From contig CM072522.1 of NCBI GenBank assembly GCA_036898135.1, forward strand, positions 3,774,421-3,838,420: DNA of 64,000 nt, in the 5' to 3' direction. This DNA comes from Oncomelania hupensis (taxonomy: Eukaryota; Mollusca; Gastropoda; Littorinimorpha; Pomatiopsidae). Position 1 is the stretch's first letter; every line of letters begins with the position of its first letter. The position numbers and the translations under genes are program-made. The notes beneath the pieces were generated by a model that worked only from the letters and a program-made list of their open reading frames with translations, did not search any database and was not told where the DNA came from. Positions 20,621 through 31,713 of the stretch are shown one piece after another.

Positions 20621-22103
20621 GAGTAGTTATTCCGAAATATGCAGCTATTCCAGAATTGCAGACCACTATTTCATATGCAGGAAAATGTAATTGTGTATTC
20701 TCTTTTCTTATTCCAGTTTAAAGTTATACCATCCTTTCAGTCGGGATAAATCTCTTATTCTTATTTCTGTTGCTGAAACAAAATGCCCTCTGTGTATCTG
20801 CAAAATCGCAGACAATAATATGCCAGAAATCGCATTTTTCATGATCGAATTCATCCTTTCGGAAAGTTTGATGATGTGGAATTGTGTGACAAATTCAGAT
20901 TCAGGAGGAACGGTATTATAGACCTAATGGTCAAAATGTCTGCAACTACAAGTTTGTTAGATAGATAGATAGTCATTGTTTATAGGGTCCAGCGACTGCT
21001 AAGAGTCGAATCAGGACCACTCAAAACTATTCCAAATCAGATTAAACCACTAAAATTGAAATATGTGTTGCAGCATGAGAAAACCAGGCTAAAGTGTCAA
21101 AATATGAAAAATTACTTATTTATTTATTAACAAAGTACTAAAAATAATCTTCAAAATGCAAAAAACAGAATTGTTTTATCTTTATTGGTTGATGTTTTAT
21201 GATTTTTTTTAATATTTTATTTTCTCGGGGGCTAATTTCCAGAAATCGCCTTCAAAGTTTTGAATTGTAAAATGATCAATACTTCACAACCAGAATTTTC
21301 CCATGCATGTATTTGGTATCAAAACAATCAGGAAGATGGCAGCAATATGGCAGTGAGTTGAGATAAGATGAGAAAATTCACATTATACACCATCCACACA
21401 ATACTGAACATAAACAAATTAAAACAGTACGCACAATTTTATTCTGTACCCATCCATAATGCATAGTGTTTTTAAACATATTAGAAATAAAACAAGTGTT
21501 TAGCAAGTCTGTAATAACTCAAACACATAATAATATATCAAGAACATAGCCTGAATCAATCATTTTTCTAAAATAAACCCTAACATAATGCCCCCTCCCC
21601 CCCCCCCTCTTAAATCCCTCGTCCGTCAAGTAATCTTTTGTTTAATTGCAAGCAGCTACATCAGCTGAGTTCAAATAGTCAAACAAAGATTACAAACCTA
21701 AAACAAAAGTTTCATTAGGTAGTTTTCAGTCCTAATAATCAAGCTTTAATAATTCCCTGATTCTCCACTCCCTTCCGCACGTCGAATAAATCTGTCGCGT
21801 CACAGGTGTAAATCAAAATAACATGTCATTTTGCTCTATAAAGTTTAAATAAATACAAATATCAAAGCAAATACTAATTACTAGTAATTTGGTAAATAGT
21901 CCTCATGTTCATTTCCTAAAACAGACAAACCAACAATAATAAATACTGAGAACATAGTCAACTTGTCATGCTAGTAATATTGAATGCAGGCCAGACTACT
22001 TACCTTTTTAACCACCCCACCCCCACCCCCCACCCCCCAACAAAATATACTACTGAAATATTTTCCACACTCCTACTGTAATTCTTTCACTGATATCGCC
22101 TTT
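20621..22103. other. Largely unannotated region
   Basis: Contains a short tail-family fragment at 20960-21060 and C-rich stretches (about 21592-21610 and 22012-22040). The frame at 20691-20921 has no recognisable domain. It may be intron or regulatory DNA of the gene starting at 22392. Confidence 0.45.
20960..21062 (-). mobile_element. R2 tail fragment (LINE/SINE 3' end)
   Basis: Minus-strand 3' end with a short TAGA repeat at its left edge and a ggtccagcgactgc...gaatcaggaccac core. The same core occurs at about 23443-23490 and 35050-35135. It is related to, but distinct from, the LINE-A/R1 tail. Confidence 0.6.
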
Positions 22104-22111
22104 TCAACCTT

Positions 22112-22392
22112 TACCTAAATCTATGCAAGTAGAATGACGGATTATTAAAGACACGCCAATAGCGAAGAGGCCTACGAAACATGAATCAATGAATGAAAAC
22201 AAACAGTATCGTTTAATAACGGGATCAAGCTTCTGCTCGTCAGAATCATAATCCTCATCACAGTTCCCACCGGCACCATCATAAAAATAGTCCGAAAGCA
22301 GGTCTTGGAGCTCTTCAGAAGCAAAACCGCGTCGATTCAAGGCCCTAGCTACTCTAGCAGACGACACATCTACCGACGCTGGAGACGAAGCC
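22112..22392 (-). CDS. Candidate first exon of a host gene
   Basis: An ATG at 22390-22392 opens a frame beginning MASSPASVDVSSARVARALN. A short helical segment (GFASEELQDLLSDYFYD) and an acidic stretch (CDEDYDSDEQKLD) follow. The ATG is touched by CCGGAAGTG, a consensus ETS-type motif common in TATA-less animal promoters. A possible splice donor, TTAG|GTAAAG, lies at about 22107-22112, so the last residues before it may or may not be coding. No repeat copy of this sequence was seen in the window. Function unknown; the acidic N-terminus resembles those of several unrelated nuclear proteins and some domesticated transposases. Moderate to low confidence. Confidence 0.4.
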
Positions 22393-22402
22393 ATCACTTC
22401 CG
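22390..22402 (-). promoter_or_regulatory. ETS-type motif at start codon
   Basis: ACCGGAAGTGATGG on the minus strand: an SCGGAAGY core overlapping the start context of the exon at 22392. Typical of broadly expressed TATA-less promoters; inference only. Confidence 0.4.
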
Positions 22403-22429
22403 GTTTCCAAAAAGAATCGGTCACTTACT

Positions 22430-23079
22430 TTGACAAATTGTTTCTAACAAATGCAACATAAATATTGCAAGAAAACACTTGAAATAGATGTAAGATGAGT
22501 TTATCTACATTAAAAAATTCACTTTGAACTAAAAATCGTCGAAAATCTATAGGAAACACTTCCGTTTTTCACGACCAGGCAAGAGACGCATTCGAACACA
22601 ACTTGTGTCACAAGCAAGCTTCAGAACAAGGAATTTCATGAAAAATTCATATGCCACACACTTTTATGTACCAAAAAGTAGTACCAATAGGGACTTTTCA
22701 CTCCCTAGACGTTATATATCAATCCACATTGGGGATTTCCCTTCATAGTCGGACAAGAAAAGTTGGGGTATCGGAGGTCAATTAGTAGCAAGGTGTGATC
22801 AACACCCTTATCAAAATCAACAAAATAAACAATGTTTTAGTAATTTTTGAACAAAATCCGTTTGGGATATTAAAGAAAAGTCTTAAATAAAGACAAAGAG
22901 GCAACAATCCTAAAATTGATGGGGTAGCCTATTTTTAGTGTTCTACGGCTGTAGCAGCGAATCAATCCTGGCGTCTTTAGCCGGGTTTTGTCATGCGGCA
23001 ACACATATGATAACAAAGGTAAATAAAGCTCGCTTAACTAATGAAATCCAAACAAGTACACAAACAGATGACATGACCT
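22430..23079. other. Unassigned sequence
   Basis: No motif seen apart from a second CTTCCG core near 22560. It could be promoter-proximal DNA of the candidate gene. Confidence 0.4.
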
Positions 23080-23424
23080 ATATGCGATAAAACAAGTCAA
23101 CAGCATGTAAAAATGTAAACAGATTTTGACCATTGCAAACTTTAAAAATCTAATTAAAATTAAAAGGTATCGAACCAAAATATTTTTATTTCTCATCAAT
23201 TGGATCAGTTTAGATTAAAAACGAGGATCTTTTGGATTGATAAACCCGTTTCAGAGCTAGATGAATTGCCTTGAGCTCAGTTGTATAGACTGAACAAAAA
23301 TCAGGTATACTCTGTTGCAAAGGCTGGTGGAGGTGTTTCCCAGAAACTGATGCAGCAGCGACTGCGTCTCCTTTCTTCGATCCGTCGGTTAACAGTTTTT
23401 AGTATCCTTTATACAATTAAATTA

Positions 23425-23505
23425 TATTAGATATTCAATTTTTATAGGGTCCAGCGGATTGCTAAAGAGCCGAATCAGGACCACACAAACCTATGCAATG
23501 AACAT
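23425..23505 (-). mobile_element. R2 tail insertion in LINE-B
   Basis: The ggtccagcggattgc...gaatcaggaccac core with A/T-rich tail on its left, absent from the equivalent position in the second LINE-B copy (about 29340). Flanks tatacaat and tatgcaat form an imperfect 8-bp duplication. Confidence 0.65.
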
Positions 23506-23619
23506 TGTACTAAGTAAAGTTGCTTATAAGCAGCTTCAAAAGTGTCGTGCTCTCTAAAGGTGAGATTGAAATTGATGATGGGATCGATAGTTTCTAGGGT
23601 GGGAGCACAGTTAGCAGTT

Positions 23620-24660
23620 CAGGGTTCTTACCCAAAAAGCACTTCAAAATTCCCAAACTTTTCCCGACCATATTTTCAGAAACTCAAAGACCTGTAAGAT
23701 ACATACTTACCTATTTAATATTTGATATTCAATGACAAAACAGTTTAGTTTTCCCTCAAGAGCATGGACCACATGGTATAACTACACAAATTTACCAAAG
23801 GTGTTCTGCAAGCTTTATTATATATTACAGTTCAGTGTCAATTCTTCTCAATTCAACGAAAATTTCTGATTTGTTGATTACTTTGTTTTGAATTCGAGTG
23901 TAAAGAACTGTCTTTAAATTGTTGAATCATAAGTACAGAGCTAAGTTTATTTGCAAATATTATTTATCCTTTGTTGTTGTATGAATTTTGAAGATTGTGA
24001 GATGGAGATCAGAAGAGAGTTCTACTGGTTTTTGAGTCCACTGATCTTTTCTTGGATAAGTATATCCAGTTCTTGGGCCTGCTTGCGCTTTTCCTGTGAA
24101 CGCTTCCTGAAAGCATTGGACTCTGCAACGAGTGTGAGCTTAGCTTTTTTCTCAGTCTCTTCTGCTCTCAGATCGGCCGACCTCTCCAGAGCTTCAGCAT
24201 CAGCGACAGTACGATTCTTCTTGGATTTGAGATGTTCAATTTCTGCAGCCAACATTTGTATTCAGGTTTTGCTAACCATAGCTCGTTGAAGGAACAAACG
24301 CCCGGCATTTTGTCAACCTCAAACTCGCAGAAAGAAGAAATACGCGGTTCCCGGATGTTGAGCAAGGGGAAGCAACTATCGATTTAAACGTTACTGGCGA
24401 GAAAACGAAAGTACGATTGTACTCCGACGATCACGTCATGATCGCTTGCGTTTATTACAGTGAAAAAAATAAAAATAAAAATCCAAACTACGTACATTTT
24501 AAATCAACACTCATATTTATTTTTGTGTTCTTTTGCAAATTTCCCAAACTTTTCCCAAACTTTAGACACAAACTTAGTTTTCAAAGACTTTCCAGGGCCT
24601 GGAAAATGTATTTTATTATTCCCAAACTTTCCAAGACCTTCAAAGACCATACGAACCCTG
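23620..24660 (-). mobile_element. hAT-like non-autonomous DNA transposon
   Basis: A 1,041-bp element with termini CAGGGTTC...GAACCCTG, flanked by CAGTT at 23615-23619 and 24661-24665. The matching LINE-B copy at about 29465 lacks it. On the minus strand it carries MPGVCSFNELWLAKPEYKCW (from 24308), the N-terminal block of hAT-like zinc-finger transposases. The transposase core is missing. The 5-bp duplication is shorter than the 8 bp of canonical hAT elements, so the superfamily call rests on termini and the short coding block. Confidence 0.7.
24022..24308 (-). pseudogene. hAT-like accessory/transposase N-terminal remnant
   Basis: Two overlapping frames: one from 24308 reads MPGVCSFNELWLAKPEY and then loses similarity; the other, 24255-24022, encodes 77 residues of charged coiled-coil (IEHLKSKKNR ... 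RSQEKRKQAQELDILIQEK). The junction lies near 24250. Probably the first block and a later coiled-coil block were brought together by internal deletion; a spliced product is an alternative. No catalytic residues remain. Confidence 0.5.
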
Positions 24661-25090
24661 CAGTTGGTAGTCATTAACAGAGTCAATATCTATGCCTGCA
24701 GTATTAAAATGAAAAAGTATTCTGATACCAAAAAGAGGAACTTCTGTTGGTTTGTTGGGAGTATTTAAGGGTAAATAAAGGGTTCAAGACACAATCATAA
24801 GCTGGATTGTCAGGGGTAGCTGTAAGTTTTAGAAAATAGTTCATGGCAAGCCGAAGCCTACGGATCTTCGAAGGAGGTTCACTAGCCTCAGCGTAGAGAC
24901 TGTACCTTCGGGGTAGTGCAAAACGCCTCCAGGCAGATCCAAAGACCTTGATGATGGACTGGGTCCAAGGCTTTCAAATAGGATTTTCTAACGGAGCCAT
25001 ATACAATGCTACTATAATCCAATTTAGTATAGAGAACAATAGAGGAGCAGAGTTTGCTTGTTTGATCCCCAGTCTGTGTGGATGCCATAT

Positions 25091-25315
25091 TTGTCTCATG
25101 TCATCATGATTGACTGATGGACTTTATTTAGCTGATAATCATATGCATTAGTTCTTCGAATAAAGCAAATCAAAGAAAGCCTGCTTGTTACTTTGGTCTT
25201 ATAGGCGCGGTTGTTCCTGGGTGTGCTGGATATTTCTATTAGTTAAATGAATACTGAAGTGACCTACCTACCTCTTTATCTAACCAATCCATAAATAAAA
25301 TAAAAATGTTCTTAC
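25091..25315. other. Intronic DNA downstream of the zinc-finger exon
   Basis: No repeat or coding motif recognised; the donor site of the exon at 25316-25474 is at its right edge. Confidence 0.5.
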
Positions 25316-25474
25316 TTGTCACACTTGTCACATGGGTAAGGGCGTTCTCCTGTGTGTCGTCTGAGGTGACGTTTGAGAGTGATGGCGTAGGAAAAGGACA
25401 CGCCACACTCAGGACACACAAATGCTTTCTCATCAGGCGTGTGTTTCTTCATGTGCTTCTTCCGGTCACGAATC
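25316..25474 (-). CDS. C2H2 zinc-finger protein, internal exon
   Basis: A 159-nt exon on the minus strand bounded by acceptor TGTACAG|G and donor AA|GTAAGA. It encodes the second half of one finger ([10 protein letters not shown]), a linker, a complete finger ([21 protein letters not shown], spacing C-x2-C-x12-H-x3-H), the TGERPY linker and the first cysteine pair of the next finger (CDKC). It enters with 1 nt and leaves with 2 nt of a split codon, matching the exon at 47276-47389. Such proteins bind DNA in the nucleus, usually as transcription regulators. The next downstream exon was not found between here and position 1. Confidence 0.85.
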
Positions 25475-25639
25475 CTGTACACAATCAATTAAACAATGCA
25501 CTAATCAATCAATCAAAGATGAAAAACATTAATTTTCTTCTCTATGTATAAAACACAAGCCAAGAACCTTAATTAGAGAATATTTATTACTGTTACAGCA
25601 CTGGGATAGTTTTAGCATGGTTTCATTCATACCTATCCT

Positions 25640-26100
25640 GCCACACTCAATCTCATTGTGGGCAACACCAGGTCCATTCCCTCATCCTTGGAGTATGGAG
25701 TGCCACAAGGTTCAATCCTTGGCCCTGTCTTGTTCACAATGTACATTCAACCACTTGGTACTGTAATCAATGCTTTCCAACATCTTTATGAAATTAAAAT
25801 TTCTTTGCTGATGATTCTCAGTTTCATAATTCTGGTTCTCCTTCAGGGGTTCCTGCTCTTGCCCAGGACATGTCTGAGTGCATCAGTTCCGTTGCCAGCT
25901 GGATGAGCACGAACAAACTGAAAATAAATGACGAAAAGACAGCTCATCTTGATTGGTTCACTGAGAAGACTGCAGCAGAGCCCTATTGACCCAATGTCTG
26001 TCTCAGATCATCAAATTTTCAAAGTTTGTCCATAATCTAGGGGTGCATCTGGATCAGAACCTATCAATGCAGATGCATTCCGTATACGTTTGTATGAATA
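25640..26100 (+). mobile_element. L2/CR1-group LINE RT fragment
   Basis: Plus-strand frames show [17 protein letters not shown], then, after a frameshift, [26 protein letters not shown] and LGVHLDQNLSM. These are RT palm and thumb blocks in correct order. Truncated at both ends. Confidence 0.75.
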
Positions 26101-26368
26101 GACATTATGACGTCACTAGCGTAAATGTAGAAGTTTGCATGTCTCTTTTTAAATATTAGAGTGAGCTCTATATGGAATAGTCTAGCTGTATCTTGAATAC
26201 AGGCATTTATTATTATTAGTTATTTATAATAAGCTGTGAAGCTATTCTGAAGGAAATGGGAAGTATTGCTTTTTATGAATTACTGTGATTAGATTGCAGA
26301 AGAATCCATTGTTTGAAGGAAGTACAGTAAATAGTGTAACTACCGTATTTGGTCATGTAATTATTATA
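26101..26368. other. No recognisable feature
   Basis: Short AT-rich stretch between the LINE fragment and a TA-flanked transposon. Confidence 0.4.
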
Positions 26369-27276
26369 CAGTACTCCTCTTTTAGCGTCACTACCGTTTA
26401 AGGTCACAAGGTGGATAAGATTAAGCAGGTTGTTGGTCCCGGCCAAACACCTTCTTTGTACCATTTAGAATTCCTTGCTTAGCGTTACCTCGCATAAGGG
26501 AAAACCTCGGATAACATCAACCCCGTTTTGGTTCCCAAATGGAGGAGACTACTGCTTAAGAGAAATTGATGTCACAGATGACGTCATTTATGAGGTCACT
26601 TCCTGTTTTGATGGAATTCCATCCCAGAACACCTGTCATGTCCAGCCAGCATCCGCGTTATGCGACACTCAGCAATACACATGGGAACCACTTTGACAGA
26701 GTGCGACCCATGTGCGGTGTAGACAGGTGTAACTGTGATCTGCCGTTTCCCTTCCTAGCGGGACGTATTGCCACAGTGGACCTTACCCTGAATTGACTTC
26801 ATTCACTAGCGATAAAGCTTGTGCCGTGGCGTAGACAAAATGAACAATTCGTTAAACTTGTGTAAGGTATTCTGCAAATACACCCAGTAACTGTCTTGGT
26901 GCATACTTTTTATTTTTTATTCTCATTTGCGTGCGTGCACGACAATGTGTTTGTGTGTGTGTGTGAGAGTGTGTGTATGTGTATGCATGCTTGCATCCGT
27001 TCGTTTGAGAGTTTGAGAGATGCTTATGCATCATACACACGCATAAAAAATACATATACAGTAATGCATACATGCATACGCGCGTACCAACGTGCACACA
27101 TGCACACACACACACACAGTCACACACTGTCACACGACAAAAAAATTTAGCACCTCGTATAAGATCAATTTTTTTACTGGTAGTTGATCTTATCAGAGGA
27201 CTGTTTAGTGTGCCCCTCGGATAAGATCAAACAAAAATTTGGTCCCATGGGGGGTCACCTTAAGCGAGGAGTACTG
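26369..27276. mobile_element. Tc1/pogo-type non-autonomous element with TIRs
   Basis: A 908-bp element starting CAGTACTCCTC and ending GAGGAGTACTG, flanked by TA on both sides (26367-26368; 27277-27278). Inner terminal sequence also pairs (gtttaaggtc near the left end, gtcaccttaagc near the right). A TG-rich tract (about 26946-26985) and a CA-rich tract (about 27090-27135) form an imperfect internal inverted repeat. No transposase block was recognised. TIR style and TA duplication fit the pogo/Tigger branch. Confidence 0.8.
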
Positions 27277-27959
27277 TATGGTGATACAGTTTATAATTAT
27301 GATGCCATGTTGTATTTATTCATATGTGAAGATATGGGGCTGAAACAGAAATGTAATTCAGTTGTATAATTTATACTAGTGATGAATGAATGTGCAGTAA
27401 TATGTTATAAATTGAAAATGAACTGTGATTATAAAGTTTGGCTCATAGCCCATTGTGATGTAGGCTACACATGTGTGTACGGTGTTAAAGTGGCTATAGG
27501 TATTGTCATAAGAATTGTGACAATAGTGACTTATCAGTGTGGAGGCAAAGAGAAGATATTCTACGAAATAAAAGAATCTTCAAGCACTCTGCAATATAAT
27601 AATGTGTCAGAGATGCATATAAGACTCTTTACGCATAAGAGCACAAATTTACGATAAAATATAAATGTTGTATTTAGTGGGCGGCTCGGAGTGGAAACTT
27701 CCTGGTATGTGGCTGATGGAGCTGACCTTGTGACGTCCATCTGCAAGACCGGATGTGGTCTCCATCAACGCTGACTATCTCTCCTTCGACCAACCATCAC
27801 TGGTGCAGATATGCGACAACGGTGGGCGAAGAAAGTCTCCAGACTAGAGCTATGGGATCACCTACAGTGTTTCCCAGGGGTAGCTATCTGTTCCTGCTGT
27901 GTATACCATGTCTAGTGATTGTCCGTGAAAACAGTGAGTAAAGTCATTATTACTTAATA

Positions 27960-28747
27960 CAGTGGAACCTCCGGTATCCGGTTCTCTGGTATACGACTCC
28001 CTCCGTTATGTGACCTGAAAACTTCTGACGGATTCACTTCCAATAATAAATGACCTCTGGTATGCGACAACCTCGTTTATGCGACCAGCGACCGTGTCTT
28101 AAGCCCTTTATACGACCATCTTAGGGCAATTTAAAAGAGATATCAGTTAATTTCCTGTCTGTACCTTTCGTTTTTTCTCTCATGTTAGTGTACGCCTGCT
28201 GTTGTCTGCTATTTCCGGTTCGCAAATAAGGGACATTACTCACCTACACTGGCTGTCAAAATGGCGTCGCGCAAGAGGAACGTTTTGAGTTTGGCAGAGA
28301 GAATGAAAGTGATTGAAAGAAGTGAAAATGGGGAGAGTTGTTTGTCTATTGCAAGAAGTTTAGACGTTGGGAAGACCCAAATTCAGCTCATCATAAAGGA
28401 TAATGAATCTGTGAAACTACAATGGGAGAGTGGAGAAAGTGGCGAAAAGGGAAACATCGAAACTGAGAGCTTCTGCACTGACAGACTTGGATGAACGCGT
28501 CTGGCAGTGGTTCGACTGTTTTCTATTTTTGAAGTTGTGAATAAAAGACAAAGCTAAAAATGAAACATGTTTTACAGTTTCCTTTGTCAGAGAATACATG
28601 CTGGTGAGTGTGAAAATTATGACTACATACCCCTCCGAGCCCCACCCCCTCCCCCCACCCCACCCTTGGTTTCCGGTATAAGACCACCTCTATTATAAGA
28701 CCGTTTTTTCTCAGATTTTGGACGGTCGTATACCGGAGGTTCCACTG
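27960..28747 (+). mobile_element. Tigger/pogo-like DNA transposon, deleted
   Basis: 788 bp bounded by terminal inverted repeats CAGTGGAACCTCCGGTAT and ATACCGGAGGTTCCACTG, with TA target duplication at 27958-27959 and 28748-28749. The homologous position in copies 1 and 2 of the host repeat (ttaatactgagag near 2606-2620) is an intact empty site with a single TA. Contains the start of a CENP-B-type transposase. Confidence 0.92.
28261..28494 (+). pseudogene. Tigger-like transposase, N-terminal helix-turn-helix only
   Basis: The ATG at 28261 opens MASRKRNVLSLAERMKVIER, then GESCLSIARSLDVGKTQI, the CENP-B N-terminal DNA-binding domain of pogo/Tigger transposases. After about 60 residues the frame shifts; the second DNA-binding block start (ALTDLDERVWQWF) follows in another frame and then ends. 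The DDE catalytic core is absent, so this copy could move only in trans. Confidence 0.8.
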
Positions 28748-30965
28748 TACTGAAAGACCAGGAATCTCCAACAAGTCTTCAGTGTGTCATTATTGACAGT
28801 GAACTATCAGAACATAGTGTCGAGGCAAGTGACGTCTCAAGAGAGAGACAATGACCTCCCTATAAGCCGCTAACTGACTAGCTGCTGTGATCTCATCTAT
28901 TAGCCTATAAGCCACTGACAGTATCTATTGTGAACTTGTTTATATTCTTGATAAGAATCGTATGATTTAATGTTATTGTATATGAATTAGAAATAGCTAA
29001 ACAGAGAAGGGCAAAGAGAGATAACTGTGTGGTCTTTGTCCTTGTTTGTAAGCATGTGTAAACAGAGATAGAACATGCATCCTTAGACTGAATGTCAGAC
29101 AGCCACACGCACACACTCATTTCATTAGATTATTTATAGTTAGTTATATACATATTTAATTTAATGCAAAATCCGCGCGTTACATGTGGAGGTCATGGTT
29201 CTCTGCCAGAAAAGAGTGTAATATCTTTCTTGTGGAAAGAACCTGAAGTGCTGACATGAATCAGACATAATTAAAAATGAGGATCTTTTGGATTGATAAA
29301 CTCCTTTCTTTGACCCGTCCGTAAAAGTTTTTCATATCCTTTATACAATGGACATTACTCCAGATAAAGTTGCTTATAAACTGCTTTGAAAATTTCAATC
29401 TTTTTGAAGGATGTGAGATTGAAGTTGAAAATGGGGTTGATGAGGTTAAAAGGTGGGAGCACAGTTACCAATTGGTCATCATTAACAGTCAACATGCCTG
29501 TAGTATCAAAGTAAGGACGTATTCTGATACCAGAATTCTGTCAGTTTGTTGAAGTATTTAAGCGTAAATAATGGGTTTAGAACACAATAATAAGTGGGAT
29601 TTTCTGGGATTGCTTTTAAGTTTGAGAAAATAGTTCATTGCGAGCTGAAGCCTATGACTCTCCATGGGAGGTTCGCAAGCCCCAGTGTGGAGACTTTCCT
29701 TCGGGGAAGCGCGAAACACCCCCAGGAAGATCCGAAGACCTTGATGATGGTTTGGATCCAAGGCTTTCAAATAGGTTTTCTTAGCGGAACCAAATACGAT
29801 GCTACCATAATCCAATTTAGAGTGTACCAGAGAATGACATAAGAGGAGCAGTTTGCTTGTCTGCCCCTCTGTCTGTGTGGCTGATATATTTCAAAACATT
29901 AAGACCTTTCTGGCAGCTTTCCCTCAGGTATTTAATATGTGCAGAAAAGTAAATTTGCTGTCAAAATACCTAAACATTCTACTTGTTTAGAAACTTTGAT
30001 GGGTTGACCATAAACATGGAGAGAAGGATTCAAAACCTGGTTCTGTTTGCGATGAAAATGAATGCATTCAGTTTTAGAAAGCAAAAATAGAGAGCCGTTT
30101 TCTTCTACCCACCCCTGAATTTTATCTATGCAAAGCTGAAGTTGGTGCTTCACTTCATAGCCGAGATGAAAAAAATCATCAACAAACAAGGATTTATCTA
30201 TGCCAGATTTGACGTTTTGAACTATGTTGTTGATCTTAATGTTAAACAAAAGAGAAAAAATGCTATCCTGATGGACACCCATCTCTTGTTCAAAAGGATC
30301 AGATAAAGTGAAGCCAAGTTCCCACAGAAGCCCAGGAGTTCTAGATCTTTTAGAATAACGAACTTCCAAGTGGTGTCATAGGTTTTTTCTAGATCAAACA
30401 ACATAGATACAGAGTCCACTGTTAACCAACGCGTCTCTGACGAACGACTCGAATCGAATGAGGTGATCTGAAGTGCTCCTGTTTCTGCGGAAACCTCATT
30501 GAGAAATGTCAAGAGCATTGATGGATTCTAACTGCAACATCAAACGCTCATAGATCATTCTGTCCATAGTTTTGCACAAACAGCTTGTAAGGGCAATGGG
30601 CCTGTAGTTGTATGGATCAGAGTGATCCTTACTAGGTTTAGGGATTGGAACAATAACTGCTTCCTGCCAAGATGGGGGAAAGGAACCAAAGGACCAGATA
30701 TGATTAAACACAGCCAAGAGAATTTTGACTTTTTTGAGTGAATCTTTAGGCAGGTGCAAAATTAACTAATAATGAATATCATCAGGGCCAGAAGCAGAAT
30801 TATTGGAATTCATGATGGAATCAGTCAATTCTTCCATATAAAAGGGAAGGTTATATATGGTTCACAATTATCAGGTTAAAAAAAGCAGAGTTCTTGTTCT
30901 TTTTTTTAATGTTTGACGTTTTGGAATTTTTGAGAATAATGAGCACATAACCAATTGTGATGGAT

Positions 30966-31713
30966 TGATTGATTGATTGATTGTTGCTTTAGGTCCAGCG
31001 GACTCTTCCGAGCCAAATCAGGACCGGACAACCCCCAATCCGCATAAAAGATCTGCCGAAACAACCCTAGTGGGAAAATTGAATGCCCTCCACTGGCCAG
31101 TCACTTTACAATAAAGACATCCCACGCAGGGGACGGCTGAGGCTTTACCCCAACTACTCGAACCCCCGGTTACAAAAACAAAATAGAATACAAACATCAT
31201 TATAAATCATCAACAAAACACATACATATAAAATGCCTATAGTGCTAAATAATACAATCATAGGAAGCCCTAATGACCACCCGGCAGAAAGCGTCCAACA
31301 CTCCCAAGTTGATCCAACAGACCTCATACACAAACAAGGAGTCTTGTCCAGGAAGAGTTTTCAAGAAAAAAGGTAGGTCATTGATCTAGCGAAGAAGAAG
31401 ATAGTATAGCAGAGTGATAGGACAGATCAGGAATGGGAAAGAGCAAATGAGGAAGGCAGCGACAGTGGGAATTTAAAGCACTAAATTTCCAGAAAGTGGG
31501 GATACTATTTATACTGAAACCCCCCGGCACTCCAACGGGGGGGGGAGGGGGGGGGGGAGAGGGGGGGGAGAGGGGGGGGGGGAGGGAACTGTTGCCGCAG
31601 TGAGTCAGTCATGCCTACAAAGGCAAGACAGGTTTTCAACTGGGGCTTTCACTTTTCCCTTTATAGGTTAGAACAATCTACAGTGGCAAGATTGCTCATG
31701 ACCCCAAGGGGTA
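30966..31713 (-). mobile_element. R1 non-autonomous retroelement, full length (copy 2)
   Basis: Flanked by the 13-bp duplication aattgtgatggat at 30953-30965 and 31714-31726. Minus-strand 5' end TTACCCCTTGGGGTCATGAG as in copy 1; 3' tail with the shared stem-loop and a (TCAA)n repeat. It is 46 bp longer than copy 1, largely because of a G-rich expansion at about 31538-31587. Confidence 0.92.
31538..31587 (+). repeat. G-rich low-complexity expansion
   Basis: Runs of 7-12 guanines separated by single A or AGA, replacing the short aactgggg of R1 copy 1. High G-quadruplex potential; exact length may be unreliable in assembly. Confidence 0.85.

Larger units (their letters stand above)
23080..25090 (-). 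mobile_element. LINE-B (I/Nimb-like) remnant, internally deleted and interrupted
   Basis: Minus-strand matches to the I-like pol run right to left. Thumb-region blocks (LKALDPVHHQG, LRLAMNYFLKL) lie at about 25000-24830. An RNase H start with YTTELKAIHLAL lies at about 23330-23250. The extreme C-terminal part is at about 23205-23080. A segment of roughly 800 bp covering the rest of RNase H and the zinc-binding end is missing at about 23205. The copy is interrupted by an R2 tail (about 23425-23505) and a hAT-like element (23620-24660). It is more diverged than LINE-A and closest to the copy at 29185-31768. Confidence 0.7.
27403..29184. mobile_element. Candidate solo LTR (copy 3), interrupted by a Tigger-like element
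   Basis: Segments 27403-27959 and 28748-29184 align with copies 1 and 2 and give about 0.99 kb when the inserted DNA transposon is excluded. Start TGTTATAAATTG, end GCGTTACA. It lies directly against LINE-B sequence on its right. Confidence 0.5.

Noticed and set aside
26896..27150. Plus- and minus-strand ORFs rich in Cys/Val/His
   Set aside because: They derive from TG/CA repeats inside a DNA transposon.
28261..28494. Host CENP-B-like gene
   Set aside because: It lies between exact TIRs with a TA duplication, is frameshifted and lacks the rest of the protein; it is a Tigger remnant.
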